Shown one piece after another: positions 42,310 to 51,567 of a stretch of 64,000 nt of DNA. The stretch spans positions 1-64,000 of the forward strand of contig JAFXVN010000039.1 of NCBI GenBank assembly GCA_017524545.1, in the 5' to 3' direction. This DNA is from Bacteroidaceae bacterium (GTDB taxonomy: Bacteria > Bacteroidota > Bacteroidia > Bacteroidales > Bacteroidaceae). The notes beneath the pieces were generated by a model, which was not told the origin of the DNA, searched no databases, and saw only the letters and a program-made list of their open reading frames with translations. A program made the translations under genes and the position numbers. The first letter of the stretch is position 1; the number at the start of each line of letters is the position of its first letter.

Positions 42310-43497
42310 ATGATTCTGTTCAAGAGAATATATTTGAAATTATATTTAAGCGAGGACGAGAGAAGGGAGTATTGGACTCAGTATTGGGCTAGACAAGTTG
42401 AAATTGACAAGTTCAAAGACCCGCGCCGACGTGCAATAGCAGACCTATTTCCATTGACTCAGGAGCAGAAAGAACAAATAGATGAATTGTTCTTGACCAA
42501 TTATGGAGAAAAAGTAGATTACGTCTGGCATCAAAACTATGCGGCACATGCTGGCAGATTTGATTACAAGTTTATGCCAGAATTGTTGTTCATTCCAGAA
42601 TTTGAACGCTTTCAGAATTTGAACAAGGCGGCAAATCGAATGATGTCCGACAAGAACTTCTTACCAATCATTGCAAAAGCAGCCGGAATCCAGATGCCAA
42701 GAACTGTTTTGTCTTGCACAAACGGAATCCTAAGAGATAGTGAGAATCGAATTGTCACCTCAAATCAGGGAGAAGAAATACTACAGAGCTATCCTGTGTT
42801 TTTTGTAAAACCCTCAGTCGATTCCTGTTCGGGACAGGGTTGTAGATTGAAGAGAGAGAATGATGATTGCAAGGTAAGAAATGGCAGACTGATACTTGGT
42901 AAAAGTAATGCGGACAGCGCAGAGTATGCACATGATTATGTATGCCAGCAAGTTGTAAAAACACATGAAAGTGTGGCTGTGCTACATCCAGAATCAGTCA
43001 ACACCTTTCGTGTCATCACTTATTTATGGGAAGATGCAATAGAGACAATGCCGGTTATCCTCAGAATAGGCAGAGGCAATAGTAATGTTGACAACGCTCA
43101 TGCTGGTGGAATGTTTATTGCCATAAATGCGGACGGTTCGCTTGGAAACCATGCAGTGACGGAGTTTAACGACCAGTATAAGGTTCATCCGGATAGTGGG
43201 ATTGTCTTTAAGGACCACATTATAGTATCTTATGACAAGATGATAAATGCAGCTAAGCGAATGCACGAAATGGTTCCTCAAATTGGAGTGGTGAATTGGG
43301 ACTTCACTATAGGAACAGATGGAGAGCCAATACTGATTGAGGCGAATATAGAAGGAGGCTCTATTTGGTTGCCTCAAATGGCTCATGGAGTAGGTGCCTT
43401 TGCCGGACGTACAGAGAGGGTACTTCAATGGCTACGCTTCATGAAAAAGACAAAACCAGAGGAGCGTTCAAGATACATAGGCGGGAAAATAGAATAA
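42310..43497 (+). CDS. Sugar-transfer-associated ATP-grasp protein
   Basis: This 395-residue protein has an ATP-grasp fold of the type named sugar-transfer-associated (PF14397). The phosphate-loop-like block is FFVKPSVDSCSGQGCRL, and the nucleotide and metal region ends GVVNWDFTIGTDGEPILIEAN with the expected acidic residues. Such proteins are usually found in capsule or other polysaccharide loci and may join amino groups to sugars; the exact reaction is unknown. Its codons are clearly more AT-rich than lpxB before it and the genes after it, which suggests recent transfer. It starts seven bases after lpxB and is probably cotranscribed. Confidence 0.8.
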   Translation: MILFKRIYLKLYLSEDERREYWTQYWARQVEIDKFKDPRRRAIADLFPLTQEQKEQIDELFLTNYGEKVDYVWHQNYAAHAGRFDYKFMPELLFIPEFERFQNLNKAANRMMSDKNFLPIIAKAAGIQMPRTVLSCTNGILRDSENRIVTSNQGEEILQSYPVFFVKPSVDSCSGQGCRLKRENDDCKVRNGRLILGKSNADSAEYAHDYVCQQVVKTHESVAVLHPESVNTFRVITYLWEDAIETMPVILRIGRGNSNVDNAHAGGMFIAINADGSLGNHAVTEFNDQYKVHPDSGIVFKDHIIVSYDKMINAAKRMHEMVPQIGVVNWDFTIGTDGEPILIEANIEGGSIWLPQMAHGVGAFAGRTERVLQWLRFMKKTKPEERSRYIGGKIE

Positions 43498-43580
43498 TCT
43501 GCACCATTCCACCTATTTATGGAGATAATAAAACGAATGTCAAATTAAATAGTAACAACCATTAAATTGTAAATGTCATT

Positions 43581-43856
43581 ATGTTACGACTGAATTGTTT
43601 CTTCCAAGCCAAGAAGGGCAAGTACAATGAAGCCCTGGAGGCAGCCATCCTGCTTGTTGCCAAGACGCAGAAGCACGAGGGCATGATTAGCTACGACGTG
43701 TTCGAGAGTGCCACGCGCAAGGATGTCTTCATGTTCTGCGAGACGTGGGAGAGCGAAGAAGCCCTTGCCAAACATGCCGCCACACCCGAGTTCAAGGAAT
43801 GCGTCGGCATCATCGAGAGCTGCGGCGAGATGAAGATAGAGCAGATGCAGCTGTAA
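43581..43856 (+). CDS. ABM-domain monooxygenase-like small protein
   Basis: This 91-residue protein has the ferredoxin-like antibiotic-biosynthesis-monooxygenase fold, as in quinol monooxygenase YgiN. The usual ABM pattern is visible: LNCFFQAKKGKYNEALEAA, then EGMISYDVFES, FCETWESEEALAKHAATPEF, and a final strand. Such dimeric proteins oxidise quinols or act on small aromatics, but many have no known substrate. It is followed 33 bases later by the second GH51 gene. Confidence 0.8.
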   Translation: MLRLNCFFQAKKGKYNEALEAAILLVAKTQKHEGMISYDVFESATRKDVFMFCETWESEEALAKHAATPEFKECVGIIESCGEMKIEQMQL

Positions 43857-43889
43857 GGCATCCGTGCAAACCATAAAACCGACAGGTAA

Positions 43890-45884
43890 ATGAAAAACAT
43901 CCTGATTGCGGCAGCCATAGCTATGGCCGCCCAGATAAGTGTGAGTGCCGCCCAACCCATCAAGGCTCCCGGTGGCGGCAAGCCGATAAGCGAAGAACTG
44001 CTCGGCATCTTTTTCGAGGACATCAGCTATGCTGCCGACGGCGGCATCTATGCCGAACTGGTGCAGAACGGCTCGTTCGAGTACAGCCCAATGGAACGCG
44101 ACGGATGGGGCGCTGGCACAGCTTGGCGCTTCGCCCGCCCGGGACATTCTTTGGGACGCATGGAGCCGCGCATGGACAAGCCTCTGCATCCCAACAACCC
44201 CACCTATATGCGTCTCTACATCGAGCGCGTCGGACATTACTATGACTTCGACGGCTGGACGGGCGTAGGCATGGAGAACTTCGGCTTCGACGGCATCTCG
44301 GTGAAGGCTGGAGCGAAGTACGACTTCTCCGCCTTCCTGCGCAATGTGGAGGGGGAAGCCAAGGAGGTGCGCGTTGTTCTGGTTAAGCCGAAGGATAACG
44401 CCGTTCTTGCCGAGACAACGCTGACCGCCTCCTCTCGGGACTGGCAGAAGCTCGGTGCGACGCTCTCTCCATCGGAGGATTGCAGGGATGCCCTGCTGCG
44501 CATCCTCGTGCTAACGAAAGGCTATCTCGATATTGATCAGGTTTCACTCATGCCCCAAGACACATACAAGGGTCACGGCCTCCGCAAAGACCTGATACAG
44601 GCGCTGGCCGACTTGAAGCCTAAGTTCATGCGCTTCCCCGGCGGCTGCGTGGTGCACGGTGGCGGCGACGGTTTCTGGAACACTTATCGTTGGAAGACGA
44701 CCATCGGCCCTCGCCACGAGCGCAAACCGTTGAAGAACACATGGGGCTACCACCAGTCGATGGGCCTCGGCTACTACGAGTACTTCCAGCTTTGCGAAGA
44801 CCTGGGAATGGCACCTGTGCCCATACTGCCCTGTGGCGTTTCGTGCCAGGGAGCCAACGGCGGCTGGGGCATGAAGGGACAAGCACAGGACGTGGCTCCC
44901 ATGTCGGAGATGGACGAGTGGACACAGGAGGCGCTTGACCTCATCGAATGGGCAAACGGAGACGTCACAACAAAATGGGGCAAGAAGCGTGCCGAGCAGG
45001 GACACCCCGAACCTTTCGGCCTGAAGTATCTCGGTTTGGGCAACGAAGAACGCATCTCTCCTGAGTTCTGCGAGCGATTTAAGTATATGTACGAGCGCGT
45101 AACAAAGGCTCATCCGGAAATCGTTATCGTGGGTACAGCAGGCCCTGGCTCGCATCCGGGCAATTGGGACTTTGAGAACGGATGGAAACTTGCCGATGAG
45201 CTTGGAATGCCCATCATGGACGAGCACTACTACGAGCCACGCGACTACTTCCTCAATAGCCGCCAATACGACAGTTATCCCCGCGACCGCAAGACGAAGG
45301 TCTATCTCGGTGAGTATGCAGCAAAAGACTCTCGCCTCATCGATGCGCTGGCCGAAGGGCTGTACCTGCTGCACGTTGAGCGTAATGGCGACGTGGTCTG
45401 TATGACAAGCTATGCGCCGCTCTTTGCCCGCAAAGGTGCCACGAACTGGAATCCCGACCTTATCTACTTCGACAACGAACGCCCCTACCTGACCTGCAGC
45501 TACTATGTGCAGCAGATGTTTGGGCAGAGCGCAGGGCAGTACTACTATGGCGACTGCGTGCGCTTCGAGGGCGATAAGGCCGGTGTGGTGCAGCCCGTGA
45601 AGGACAGCCACTACGGACAGTCGGTGGTGCTCAACGTGAAGACGCGCCGCCTCTACGTCAAGCTCTGCAACGCCACTGGCGAGACGAAACTGGCACAGAT
45701 GAACCTTGGTCGCTTCGGCAGCCTCAAGGCAGGGAAAAAGACCGTCCTCTGCGGTCAGCCCTACGTCGGCAACACCTTCGACCAACAGCCCGTCGCTCCT
45801 GTGCAGACGCCCTTCAAGCCACAGAGCCGCATGGACGAGTACCTGCCGCCCTATTCGTTCACAATGATGGAGATAGAATTATAA
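43890..45884 (+). CDS. GH51 alpha-L-arabinofuranosidase, second gene
   Basis: This 664-residue secreted family-51 enzyme has a signal peptide ending near QISVSA. The barrel contains E386 in GLGNEERI as acid/base and E475 in VYLGEYAAK as nucleophile. The order of domains is the same as in the GH51 at 27718, but the two diverge through most of their length (GPRHERKPLKNTWGYHQSMG here), so they are old paralogues and may differ in substrate. It probably shares a transcript with the small ABM gene. Its stop lies 12 bases from that of the convergent CotH gene, with no room for a terminator. Confidence 0.92.
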   Translation: MKNILIAAAIAMAAQISVSAAQPIKAPGGGKPISEELLGIFFEDISYAADGGIYAELVQNGSFEYSPMERDGWGAGTAWRFARPGHSLGRMEPRMDKPLHPNNPTYMRLYIERVGHYYDFDGWTGVGMENFGFDGISVKAGAKYDFSAFLRNVEGEAKEVRVVLVKPKDNAVLAETTLTASSRDWQKLGATLSPSEDCRDALLRILVLTKGYLDIDQVSLMPQDTYKGHGLRKDLIQALADLKPKFMRFPGGCVVHGGGDGFWNTYRWKTTIGPRHERKPLKNTWGYHQSMGLGYYEYFQLCEDLGMAPVPILPCGVSCQGANGGWGMKGQAQDVAPMSEMDEWTQEALDLIEWANGDVTTKWGKKRAEQGHPEPFGLKYLGLGNEERISPEFCERFKYMYERVTKAHPEIVIVGTAGPGSHPGNWDFENGWKLADELGMPIMDEHYYEPRDYFLNSRQYDSYPRDRKTKVYLGEYAAKDSRLIDALAEGLYLLHVERNGDVVCMTSYAPLFARKGATNWNPDLIYFDNERPYLTCSYYVQQMFGQSAGQYYYGDCVRFEGDKAGVVQPVKDSHYGQSVVLNVKTRRLYVKLCNATGETKLAQMNLGRFGSLKAGKKTVLCGQPYVGNTFDQQPVAPVQTPFKPQSRMDEYLPPYSFTMMEIEL

Positions 45885-45896
45885 CAAGGCAAAGCG

Positions 45897-47864
45897 TTAC
45901 CGCAGAACCTTTTTGCCGCCAACAATGTTGATGCCCCTCTGCATCTTCCTCATCCTCTGGCCGGCAAGGTTATAAACAGCCGCAACGCCCTCGTTAGAGG
46001 CGGAAACGAGACTTATGTCATCCTCTGTGTCAATGATGCAGGGGATGACTGCTTCTGTCTGCTCTTCTTCCTCGATGTCGTAGGGATCAAGCGTGCCGTA
46101 AACATAGTTGGCACGCTTGCGGAACCATTCTTTGGCGTTTTTGGCGATAGTGGTGTAGTTGGAAGCGTCTCGCTCGTTGACCACGCTTTTGGTGTTGTGT
46201 GAGAGGGACGGCGCAGCATAGTCGTAATAATCCCCCACATAGTCGATAAGCTCTTCTAACCGGCCGTCGGCCAAGAAGTTGTGCCAAAGCGTATAGTATG
46301 CCTTGTCCACCTCCTGGCTCTTGAAGCGGAGGTCGTACCAAAAACCGTTCAGGCACGGTTTGAAGAACTTCTTGTAATAGCCCTCCTCGGCACAATTAAC
46401 GAAATAGGAGCTGCTGCCTATCATGTAACCAAACGACCAGTCGCAGTCCCACATCGGGCCGAACACCCAGGGGGTCTCGTCAACCCCCGTAAGCTTGAAG
46501 CCATCGTCGAGGACATTCTCGCTGTAGAGGAAGACGCTCTTGGGATGCTGCAGCTCTGTGTTGTAGCACAGCTCGTTGGCAAAGAGGTAGCTGACGAGAC
46601 GGCTCACATCGAACCTTCCCGTGTAGTCTTCGTTGTCGCCGTAGCGCAGGGTCTGCAGGGCATCGTCCCAATCCGCGATGACATCCGCTTTGGTGATGAC
46701 AATAGTCGTATCATTGGCATCGAAGTCCGGGTCGTGTATCTTGGTGCTGACCTTGTAGGCATTGCTGCGCCAGATGGTTTCGTCGGTGTATGTGTCGAGT
46801 TCCAGCATGGCGGCGCAGGACTCATCGTCGAGCGAGACAGAGTTGTTGTGGAACCCCACCTTCTCAGTCAGATTGTAGCTGCCGCGATACTGTCCGTTGA
46901 TGTAGAGTTCGACAGGTACGATATGGCAAACAGCTGCACATCCTGCCAAGGCTGAGGCTTTCTGTTCCAATGCGTTGCACAGCATCGAGCCAGTCTGCTT
47001 GTTGGGAAGCAGTATCCAGTGTTTGCCGCTGGTCATGCCAAGGGGCTTCTGCTTCTCGGCGAACTTGAAGTGATAGGGGTTCTTGCTGTTGGCGGAGCCT
47101 GACCAGCTTGTGTTGCCGCGACCTTTGATGAGGATGTCCGTGGCAGGCATGTCGGGATAGACACCACTGCCGTCAATGGCAATAGTGCCGCTGATGTAGG
47201 TCGTTTTGCTCATAGGCACAGAGCCAGTGACCGTTGTGATGTCAATGCGCGGCACATTGTACTGGCTCGTCGGGTGGTCGGTAAGGAAATCTACGCAGAC
47301 GGTCTTCTGCCGGCCAAAAGGAACATATTTGTAAGAGAAGATGCCTGTCGCTTCCTCCGTAATTTGCAGTTGCCGCCAGCTGGCGCGACCGATGGTATAG
47401 GTCACGGGAGCCTCCATGCGTTGCCGCGTCACCTTGCTCTCCTGGCGGACGGAGTCAACCCAAGCCGTCGCCTCCTCGTCTGTGAGCTGGAATGTTGCGG
47501 TCAGATACTTGCCAATCTGCGCCACACTCAAGCGGATGGTGTCTTGCAGCAGTTCCTCTTCGGAAGCTGCAACGCTTTGGAAAAGCTGGTCGTTGTGCTT
47601 GTTGTTGAACCGATAGGACGCAAACTGGGGAAGCTCTACAGGACACTCCTCTGCGATGCTCTCGCCCCCGGGGATGACAAGCGTCTTGCCCGTAGAGAGC
47701 ATGACGTATGCACCATCGGCATCTTTGGCATAGCCGACGACATAGTCCGAGGGAATAACCGTCAGCGTGTCGCCAATACTCTGGACGTAGAGACAACGGT
47801 CTGTGCTTTGTGCCAAGACAGACATGGCGGCTACAAGATGCAGTAGAAGCGTGACTTTTCTCAT
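45897..47864 (-). CDS. Secreted CotH-kinase-like protein
   Basis: This 655-residue exported protein has a central CotH domain: ILIKGRGNTSW, NPYHFKFAEKQKPLGM, YNLTEKVG, and GVDETPWVFGPMWDCDWSFGY with candidate catalytic aspartates. The spore-coat CotH of Bacillus is a protein kinase; in Bacteroidetes such proteins are extracellular and their targets are unknown. The C-terminus (AVYNLAGQRMRKMQRGINIVGGKKVLR) is a sorting-type tail consistent with type IX export. The signal peptide ends near AMSVLAQ. A large perfect inverted repeat lies just upstream. Confidence 0.88.
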   Translation of the reverse strand: MRKVTLLLHLVAAMSVLAQSTDRCLYVQSIGDTLTVIPSDYVVGYAKDADGAYVMLSTGKTLVIPGGESIAEECPVELPQFASYRFNNKHNDQLFQSVAASEEELLQDTIRLSVAQIGKYLTATFQLTDEEATAWVDSVRQESKVTRQRMEAPVTYTIGRASWRQLQITEEATGIFSYKYVPFGRQKTVCVDFLTDHPTSQYNVPRIDITTVTGSVPMSKTTYISGTIAIDGSGVYPDMPATDILIKGRGNTSWSGSANSKNPYHFKFAEKQKPLGMTSGKHWILLPNKQTGSMLCNALEQKASALAGCAAVCHIVPVELYINGQYRGSYNLTEKVGFHNNSVSLDDESCAAMLELDTYTDETIWRSNAYKVSTKIHDPDFDANDTTIVITKADVIADWDDALQTLRYGDNEDYTGRFDVSRLVSYLFANELCYNTELQHPKSVFLYSENVLDDGFKLTGVDETPWVFGPMWDCDWSFGYMIGSSSYFVNCAEEGYYKKFFKPCLNGFWYDLRFKSQEVDKAYYTLWHNFLADGRLEELIDYVGDYYDYAAPSLSHNTKSVVNERDASNYTTIAKNAKEWFRKRANYVYGTLDPYDIEEEEQTEAVIPCIIDTEDDISLVSASNEGVAAVYNLAGQRMRKMQRGINIVGGKKVLR

Positions 47865-47874
47865 GCTTTATAAA

Positions 47875-47960
47875 ACAACGGATTGCACGGATTATACGGA
47901 TTATCTTATTTGCTGATTGTCAATAGCACTTAAATCCGTATAATCCGTGCAATCCGTTGT
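47875..47960. repeat. Perfect 28-bp inverted repeat upstream of the CotH gene
   Basis: ACAACGGATTGCACGGATTA and eight further bases (47875-47902) are exactly complementary to 47933-47960, with a 30-base loop. Each arm is itself built of ACGGATT-type units of about nine bases. Confidence 0.9.
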
Positions 47961-48008
47961 CGTTAATTATGATACACCTTCTGTGTTAGTTTAGGGTTGG
48001 TTAAAGGC

Positions 48009-48890
48009 TTATTCGTCGAGCTTGATGCGGACGTTGCGGTACCAGACATCGTCGCCGTGGTCCTGGAAGGCGATGTAGCCACCATCCTTCTGACCCTCGA
48101 CAATCATCATGTCGTAGGCTGCGGGGAACTCGCCGCCCTTCTTGAACTTGCTGCCGTCCAGCATTTCCTTCCACTTCGGAGTCCAGAGGTGATACTCCAG
48201 CACTTCCTCGCCATTCTGATAGTGCCAAACGCTGCCCTTGAAGACGCGAATCTTCACGGTGTTCCACTCGCCGAAGGGCTTTGCGTTTTGCGGCTTGGCG
48301 GGAATCATGTCGTAGAGCGAAGCAGCCTGGCGGTTGCCGTCGATGCCCTGGTTGGCATCCTCGTGGTTGGCATTGTCGAGCACCTGATACTCAGAGCAGC
48401 TCTGCCAGATGGGCAGATAGTCACCGTTTTGTCCCTTAGCCTCCTGAGCCAGGTAGAAGATGCCGGAGTTGCCGCCCTTGCTGATCTTATACTCGCACTC
48501 GAAGGTGAAGTTCTTGAACTTGTGGGCAAACAGCAAGTCGCCACCGCCCTCAACCTGAGCTTCGCCTGTGCCGCTGCCAACGAGGTGGATGCAGCCGTCG
48601 GCGTTCTCCCAGCTGGTGGGAACAGCGTCCTGACCGTAGCCGCGCCATCCGTCGAGGCTCGTGCCGTCGAAGAGCACATAGTAGCCCTCCTCGTCAACCT
48701 TCAGCTGGGCGAGGTCGTACTGCTCGTTGTCGATGATGGTTGCAACGTCCTTAGGAGCGTTGGGGTCTTGTTTCTCTACGCAATTCTGACATGCTTCGCA
48801 CTCGCAGGTGCACTTACACTTGTTCTGGCCGCAGCAAGAGGCCAGGAACATAGCTGCCACGGAGGCAGCAAAGAAAAGAGTCTTTTTCAT
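48009..48890 (-). CDS. DUF1080 (3-keto-disaccharide hydrolase-like) lipoprotein
   Basis: This 293-residue protein has a lipoprotein signal, MKKTLFFAASVAAMFLASC, with C19 as the acylation site. A short cysteine-rich linker (CGQNKCKCTCECEACQNC) follows, and then a DUF1080 jelly-roll domain (LFDGTSLDGWRG, FECEYKISKGGNSGIFY, GEWNTVKIRVFKGSVWHYQNG). Family members bind or hydrolyse sugars, some as 3-keto-glycoside hydrolases. The cysteine cluster after the lipobox is unusual. The start is the ATG ending at 48890. It is the last gene of the GH78-WYL-GH2-DUF1080 run. Confidence 0.88.
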   Translation of the reverse strand: MKKTLFFAASVAAMFLASCCGQNKCKCTCECEACQNCVEKQDPNAPKDVATIIDNEQYDLAQLKVDEEGYYVLFDGTSLDGWRGYGQDAVPTSWENADGCIHLVGSGTGEAQVEGGGDLLFAHKFKNFTFECEYKISKGGNSGIFYLAQEAKGQNGDYLPIWQSCSEYQVLDNANHEDANQGIDGNRQAASLYDMIPAKPQNAKPFGEWNTVKIRVFKGSVWHYQNGEEVLEYHLWTPKWKEMLDGSKFKKGGEFPAAYDMMIVEGQKDGGYIAFQDHGDDVWYRNVRIKLDE

Positions 48891-48968
48891 TTGCAATTTA
48901 ACAATTTACAATTTACAATTTGGTTATTTCGACATTTCGTTATTTCGGCATTTCGACATTATGAGGTT

Positions 48969-50780
48969 TCACTCTTCAATGATAGAGGGAATCTTCTCGA
49001 AGATGGCTTTCCACTTGGCGGCAGAGAACTTCGGACGGCGGTCGTAGTAATAGACGCCGTTCTTCTCCTGCTCCACGTCGGTGATTTGTGTGTAGCAGAA
49101 GCCAACCACACCTTTGCAGGCTTTGATGGCATCGACTTCCTTCTCCAGTATCTGGAAGAACTCATCCTCGGTCTCTATCTGTGCGCCATAGCCCCAGGAG
49201 TTGGCGCGCTCCTCCTTGGGAATCCAGCCTAGGCCGCCGAACTCGTCAATCATGTAGGGCTGCCCTTCCCATTCGGCCAGATAGTCCTTGCCGCCCATGT
49301 TGCGGTAGTGGGGCGCGCCGTCCTTGAAGGTATGATTCTCCACCAGCCTGTCGTATTCGCGGCTGTAGTCGTGGACGCTCCAGATGTCGGTCTTGACATG
49401 GGCATCGCCGCTGGCATCATTGATGGGACGAGTGGGGTCGATGGCCTTAGTCAGCTCGTATAGGTCGTTGACGAAGCGCACATAAACGCCGTCGCGGGCA
49501 CCCCAGGTCTCGTTGAGGGGTGTCCAGGTGACGATGCTGGGATGGTTGCGGTCGCGCACCACCTCGTCGGCCCACTCGGTCAGGAAGTTGCGTACAGCCT
49601 CCTCGTTGTTGACATCCAAGCCCCAGCTTGCCTGCTCACCCCAGCAGATGTAGCCCAGCTTGTCTGCCCAGTAGAAGTAGCGTTCCTCGAATACCTTCTG
49701 GTGCAGGCGTGCGCCATTGAAGCCCACCTCCTTGCTCATCTCGATGTCGCGGCGCAGAGCCTCATCGGTCGGAGCTGTCCAGATGCCGTCGGGGTAGAAG
49801 CCCTGGTCGAGCACGAGACGCTGGTAGTAGGGTTTGTTATTGAGGTAGAAGTAGCCATTCGCCAGATGAATCTTGCGCATACCGGCGTAGGACTGCACCT
49901 TGTCCAGCACATTGCCCTTGGCATCGCGAACCGTGTAGGTCACATCGTAGAGGTTGGGTTCTTCGGGCGACCAGAGCTTGGGGTTCTTGATGGGCAGCAC
50001 GATGACTGTGTTGTTTGTGGCCGGAGCCGTTTTGGTCGAGACGAGCTTCTTGCCGTCGAACACCTGAACGGTGAGCATACAGCCGTTTGCCTCCTCGTAG
50101 AACTCGGGACGGACGACGAGCTGTTGCTGGTCGATGTCGGGCGTGGCGAAGACACGCTTCAGTGCCTCCGGGCATACAGCTTCCATCCAGACCGTCTGCC
50201 AGATGCCTGTGACGCGGGTGTAGTTGCAGCCTGCGCTGTAGTAGCCGATGCTCTGCTTGCCGCCGGGCTGCTTGTGATTGCGCAGCGCATCCTTGACACA
50301 GATAACGAGGTTGGCGCTTTCGCCTGCCTTCACGAACTTCGTGATGTCGAACGAGAAGGAGGAGCCTGTGCCGTAGTGCCTGCCCACGCGCTTGCCGTCG
50401 ATGTAGATGGTAGCCTCGTAATCGACAGCACCGAAGTTGAGCAGGATTTTCTTCCCGTCCCAGGTCTCTGGTATGGCAATGCTGCGCTGATACCAGATGC
50501 AGGGGATGAAGTCAGTATGCTTCACGCCCGAGAGACTGCTTTCGGGGCAGAAGGGGACGGTGATTTTGCCGTCGAAGCCTTTGCTGTTGCGGAAGTCTCG
50601 CTCGGCTCCAGTCTGGCCGAAGTCGAAGCTGAAGCTCCAAGTGCCGTTGAGGTTCACCCACTGTTCGCGCTCGAACTGTGGACGCGGGTACTCGCTGCGG
50701 GGAAGATCCGCCGCTTTCACAAGGTTGCTCAAGCCGAGCAACAGGGTTGCTGCCATAAGCAGCTTGCTGATAGGATTCAT
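48969..50780 (-). CDS. GH2-family glycoside hydrolase
   Basis: This 603-residue exported enzyme has the family-2 order: sugar-binding jelly roll (NLNGTWSFSFD, WYQRSIAIPETWDGKK), an immunoglobulin-like domain, and a TIM barrel. E424 in TPLNETWG is the expected acid/base and E513 in YMIDEFGG the nucleophile. The signal peptide ends near NLVKAA. Family activities include beta-galactosidase, beta-glucuronidase and beta-mannosidase; the residues I can see do not decide. Association with a GH78 rhamnosidase points to pectin (rhamnogalacturonan) or decorated glycans. The spacer upstream consists of GGTTAATG repeats. Confidence 0.88.
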   Translation of the reverse strand: MNPISKLLMAATLLLGLSNLVKAADLPRSEYPRPQFEREQWVNLNGTWSFSFDFGQTGAERDFRNSKGFDGKITVPFCPESSLSGVKHTDFIPCIWYQRSIAIPETWDGKKILLNFGAVDYEATIYIDGKRVGRHYGTGSSFSFDITKFVKAGESANLVICVKDALRNHKQPGGKQSIGYYSAGCNYTRVTGIWQTVWMEAVCPEALKRVFATPDIDQQQLVVRPEFYEEANGCMLTVQVFDGKKLVSTKTAPATNNTVIVLPIKNPKLWSPEEPNLYDVTYTVRDAKGNVLDKVQSYAGMRKIHLANGYFYLNNKPYYQRLVLDQGFYPDGIWTAPTDEALRRDIEMSKEVGFNGARLHQKVFEERYFYWADKLGYICWGEQASWGLDVNNEEAVRNFLTEWADEVVRDRNHPSIVTWTPLNETWGARDGVYVRFVNDLYELTKAIDPTRPINDASGDAHVKTDIWSVHDYSREYDRLVENHTFKDGAPHYRNMGGKDYLAEWEGQPYMIDEFGGLGWIPKEERANSWGYGAQIETEDEFFQILEKEVDAIKACKGVVGFCYTQITDVEQEKNGVYYYDRRPKFSAAKWKAIFEKIPSIIEE

Positions 50781-50832
50781 ATATTATAGGGTTAATGGGG
50801 TTAATGGGCTTAATGGGTTGACTATGAACTCC

Positions 50833-51540
50833 TCAAAACAGTCCTGCGAAGAGGTCGCCCTGGACGGGTTTCTTCGATGCCGAGGTGTCCTTCTTGTAGA
50901 GCTTCTGGAGGGTATTGAGCGTCTGGCGCATGTCTTCGCGGAAGCTTTCAGGCGCAAGCACCTCGACTGTTGTCCCCATGCCGAGGATGACGTGCTGCAA
51001 GGTTTCGCTCATGGGCAGCTCCACCTGAATCGTGACGGTGCCGGTCTTGCTGTCCCTGTTGCGCCCCAGTATCTCGGGGTTGCCCAGCTTGAAGCGGATG
51101 TCCTCTTCGTCCTTGCTGATGCGCAGGGTGAAAGCCGCCAAGGGGCCTTCGGGCAAAGAACAGGTGCAGGGAGCAGCGGGCTGGGGGCAAGAGGGAGCCG
51201 GCTCGTTGTCATACTTGAGGAAGGATGCCGCCTTGAGCAAGGGGTTCTTCCATCCGAGGTTTATGTAGCGCAGGATGCGTTTGTGTCCGCGACGGAAGCG
51301 CGGTTCGAGTCGTGCGCCCTTCTCCACGAAATAGGCCACATCGTTCTGCAACATGCGCTTGCTGCAACTGAAGTCGCGGTTCACGGCCTTGAGGCGTGTG
51401 TTGACATAGTGAACCAGGCTGCGGGTGTTGCCTGTTTCGTTTGTTTTGGTACGTTCGCCCATGAAGTACTCCATCACGGGGTCGCGGAGAGCCTCGTCGA
51501 GAATCATCCAGCGGAGGCGTTGCAAATCGTTTTGTATCAT
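50833..51540 (-). CDS. WYL-type transcriptional regulator, atypical short form
   Basis: This 235-residue protein has an N-terminal winged-helix-like region (YVNTRLKAVNRDFSCSKRMLQNDVAYF) and a C-terminal segment (LPMSETLQHVILGMGTTVEVLAPESFREDMRQTLNTLQKLY) that matches the WCX end of YafY/WYL regulators. The central WYL domain is missing or strongly reduced; in its place is a Pro/Cys-rich stretch (APSCPQPAAPCTCSLPEG) encoded by GCTCCCTGC-type repeats. It may still bind DNA as a dimer. It lies between the GH78 and GH2 genes on the same strand and could control them. Final residues: GDLFAGLF. Confidence 0.65.
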   Translation of the reverse strand: MIQNDLQRLRWMILDEALRDPVMEYFMGERTKTNETGNTRSLVHYVNTRLKAVNRDFSCSKRMLQNDVAYFVEKGARLEPRFRRGHKRILRYINLGWKNPLLKAASFLKYDNEPAPSCPQPAAPCTCSLPEGPLAAFTLRISKDEEDIRFKLGNPEILGRNRDSKTGTVTIQVELPMSETLQHVILGMGTTVEVLAPESFREDMRQTLNTLQKLYKKDTSASKKPVQGDLFAGLF

Positions 51541-51567
51541 GGATTAGTGGTTTAGGGGGTTGGTCGT

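Noticed and set aside
48820..48845. Cysteine cluster in the DUF1080 lipoprotein as an iron-sulfur ferredoxin motif
   Set aside because: The alternating K-C-K-C-T-C-E-C pattern right after the lipobox lacks ferredoxin spacing and is better seen as a short linker.
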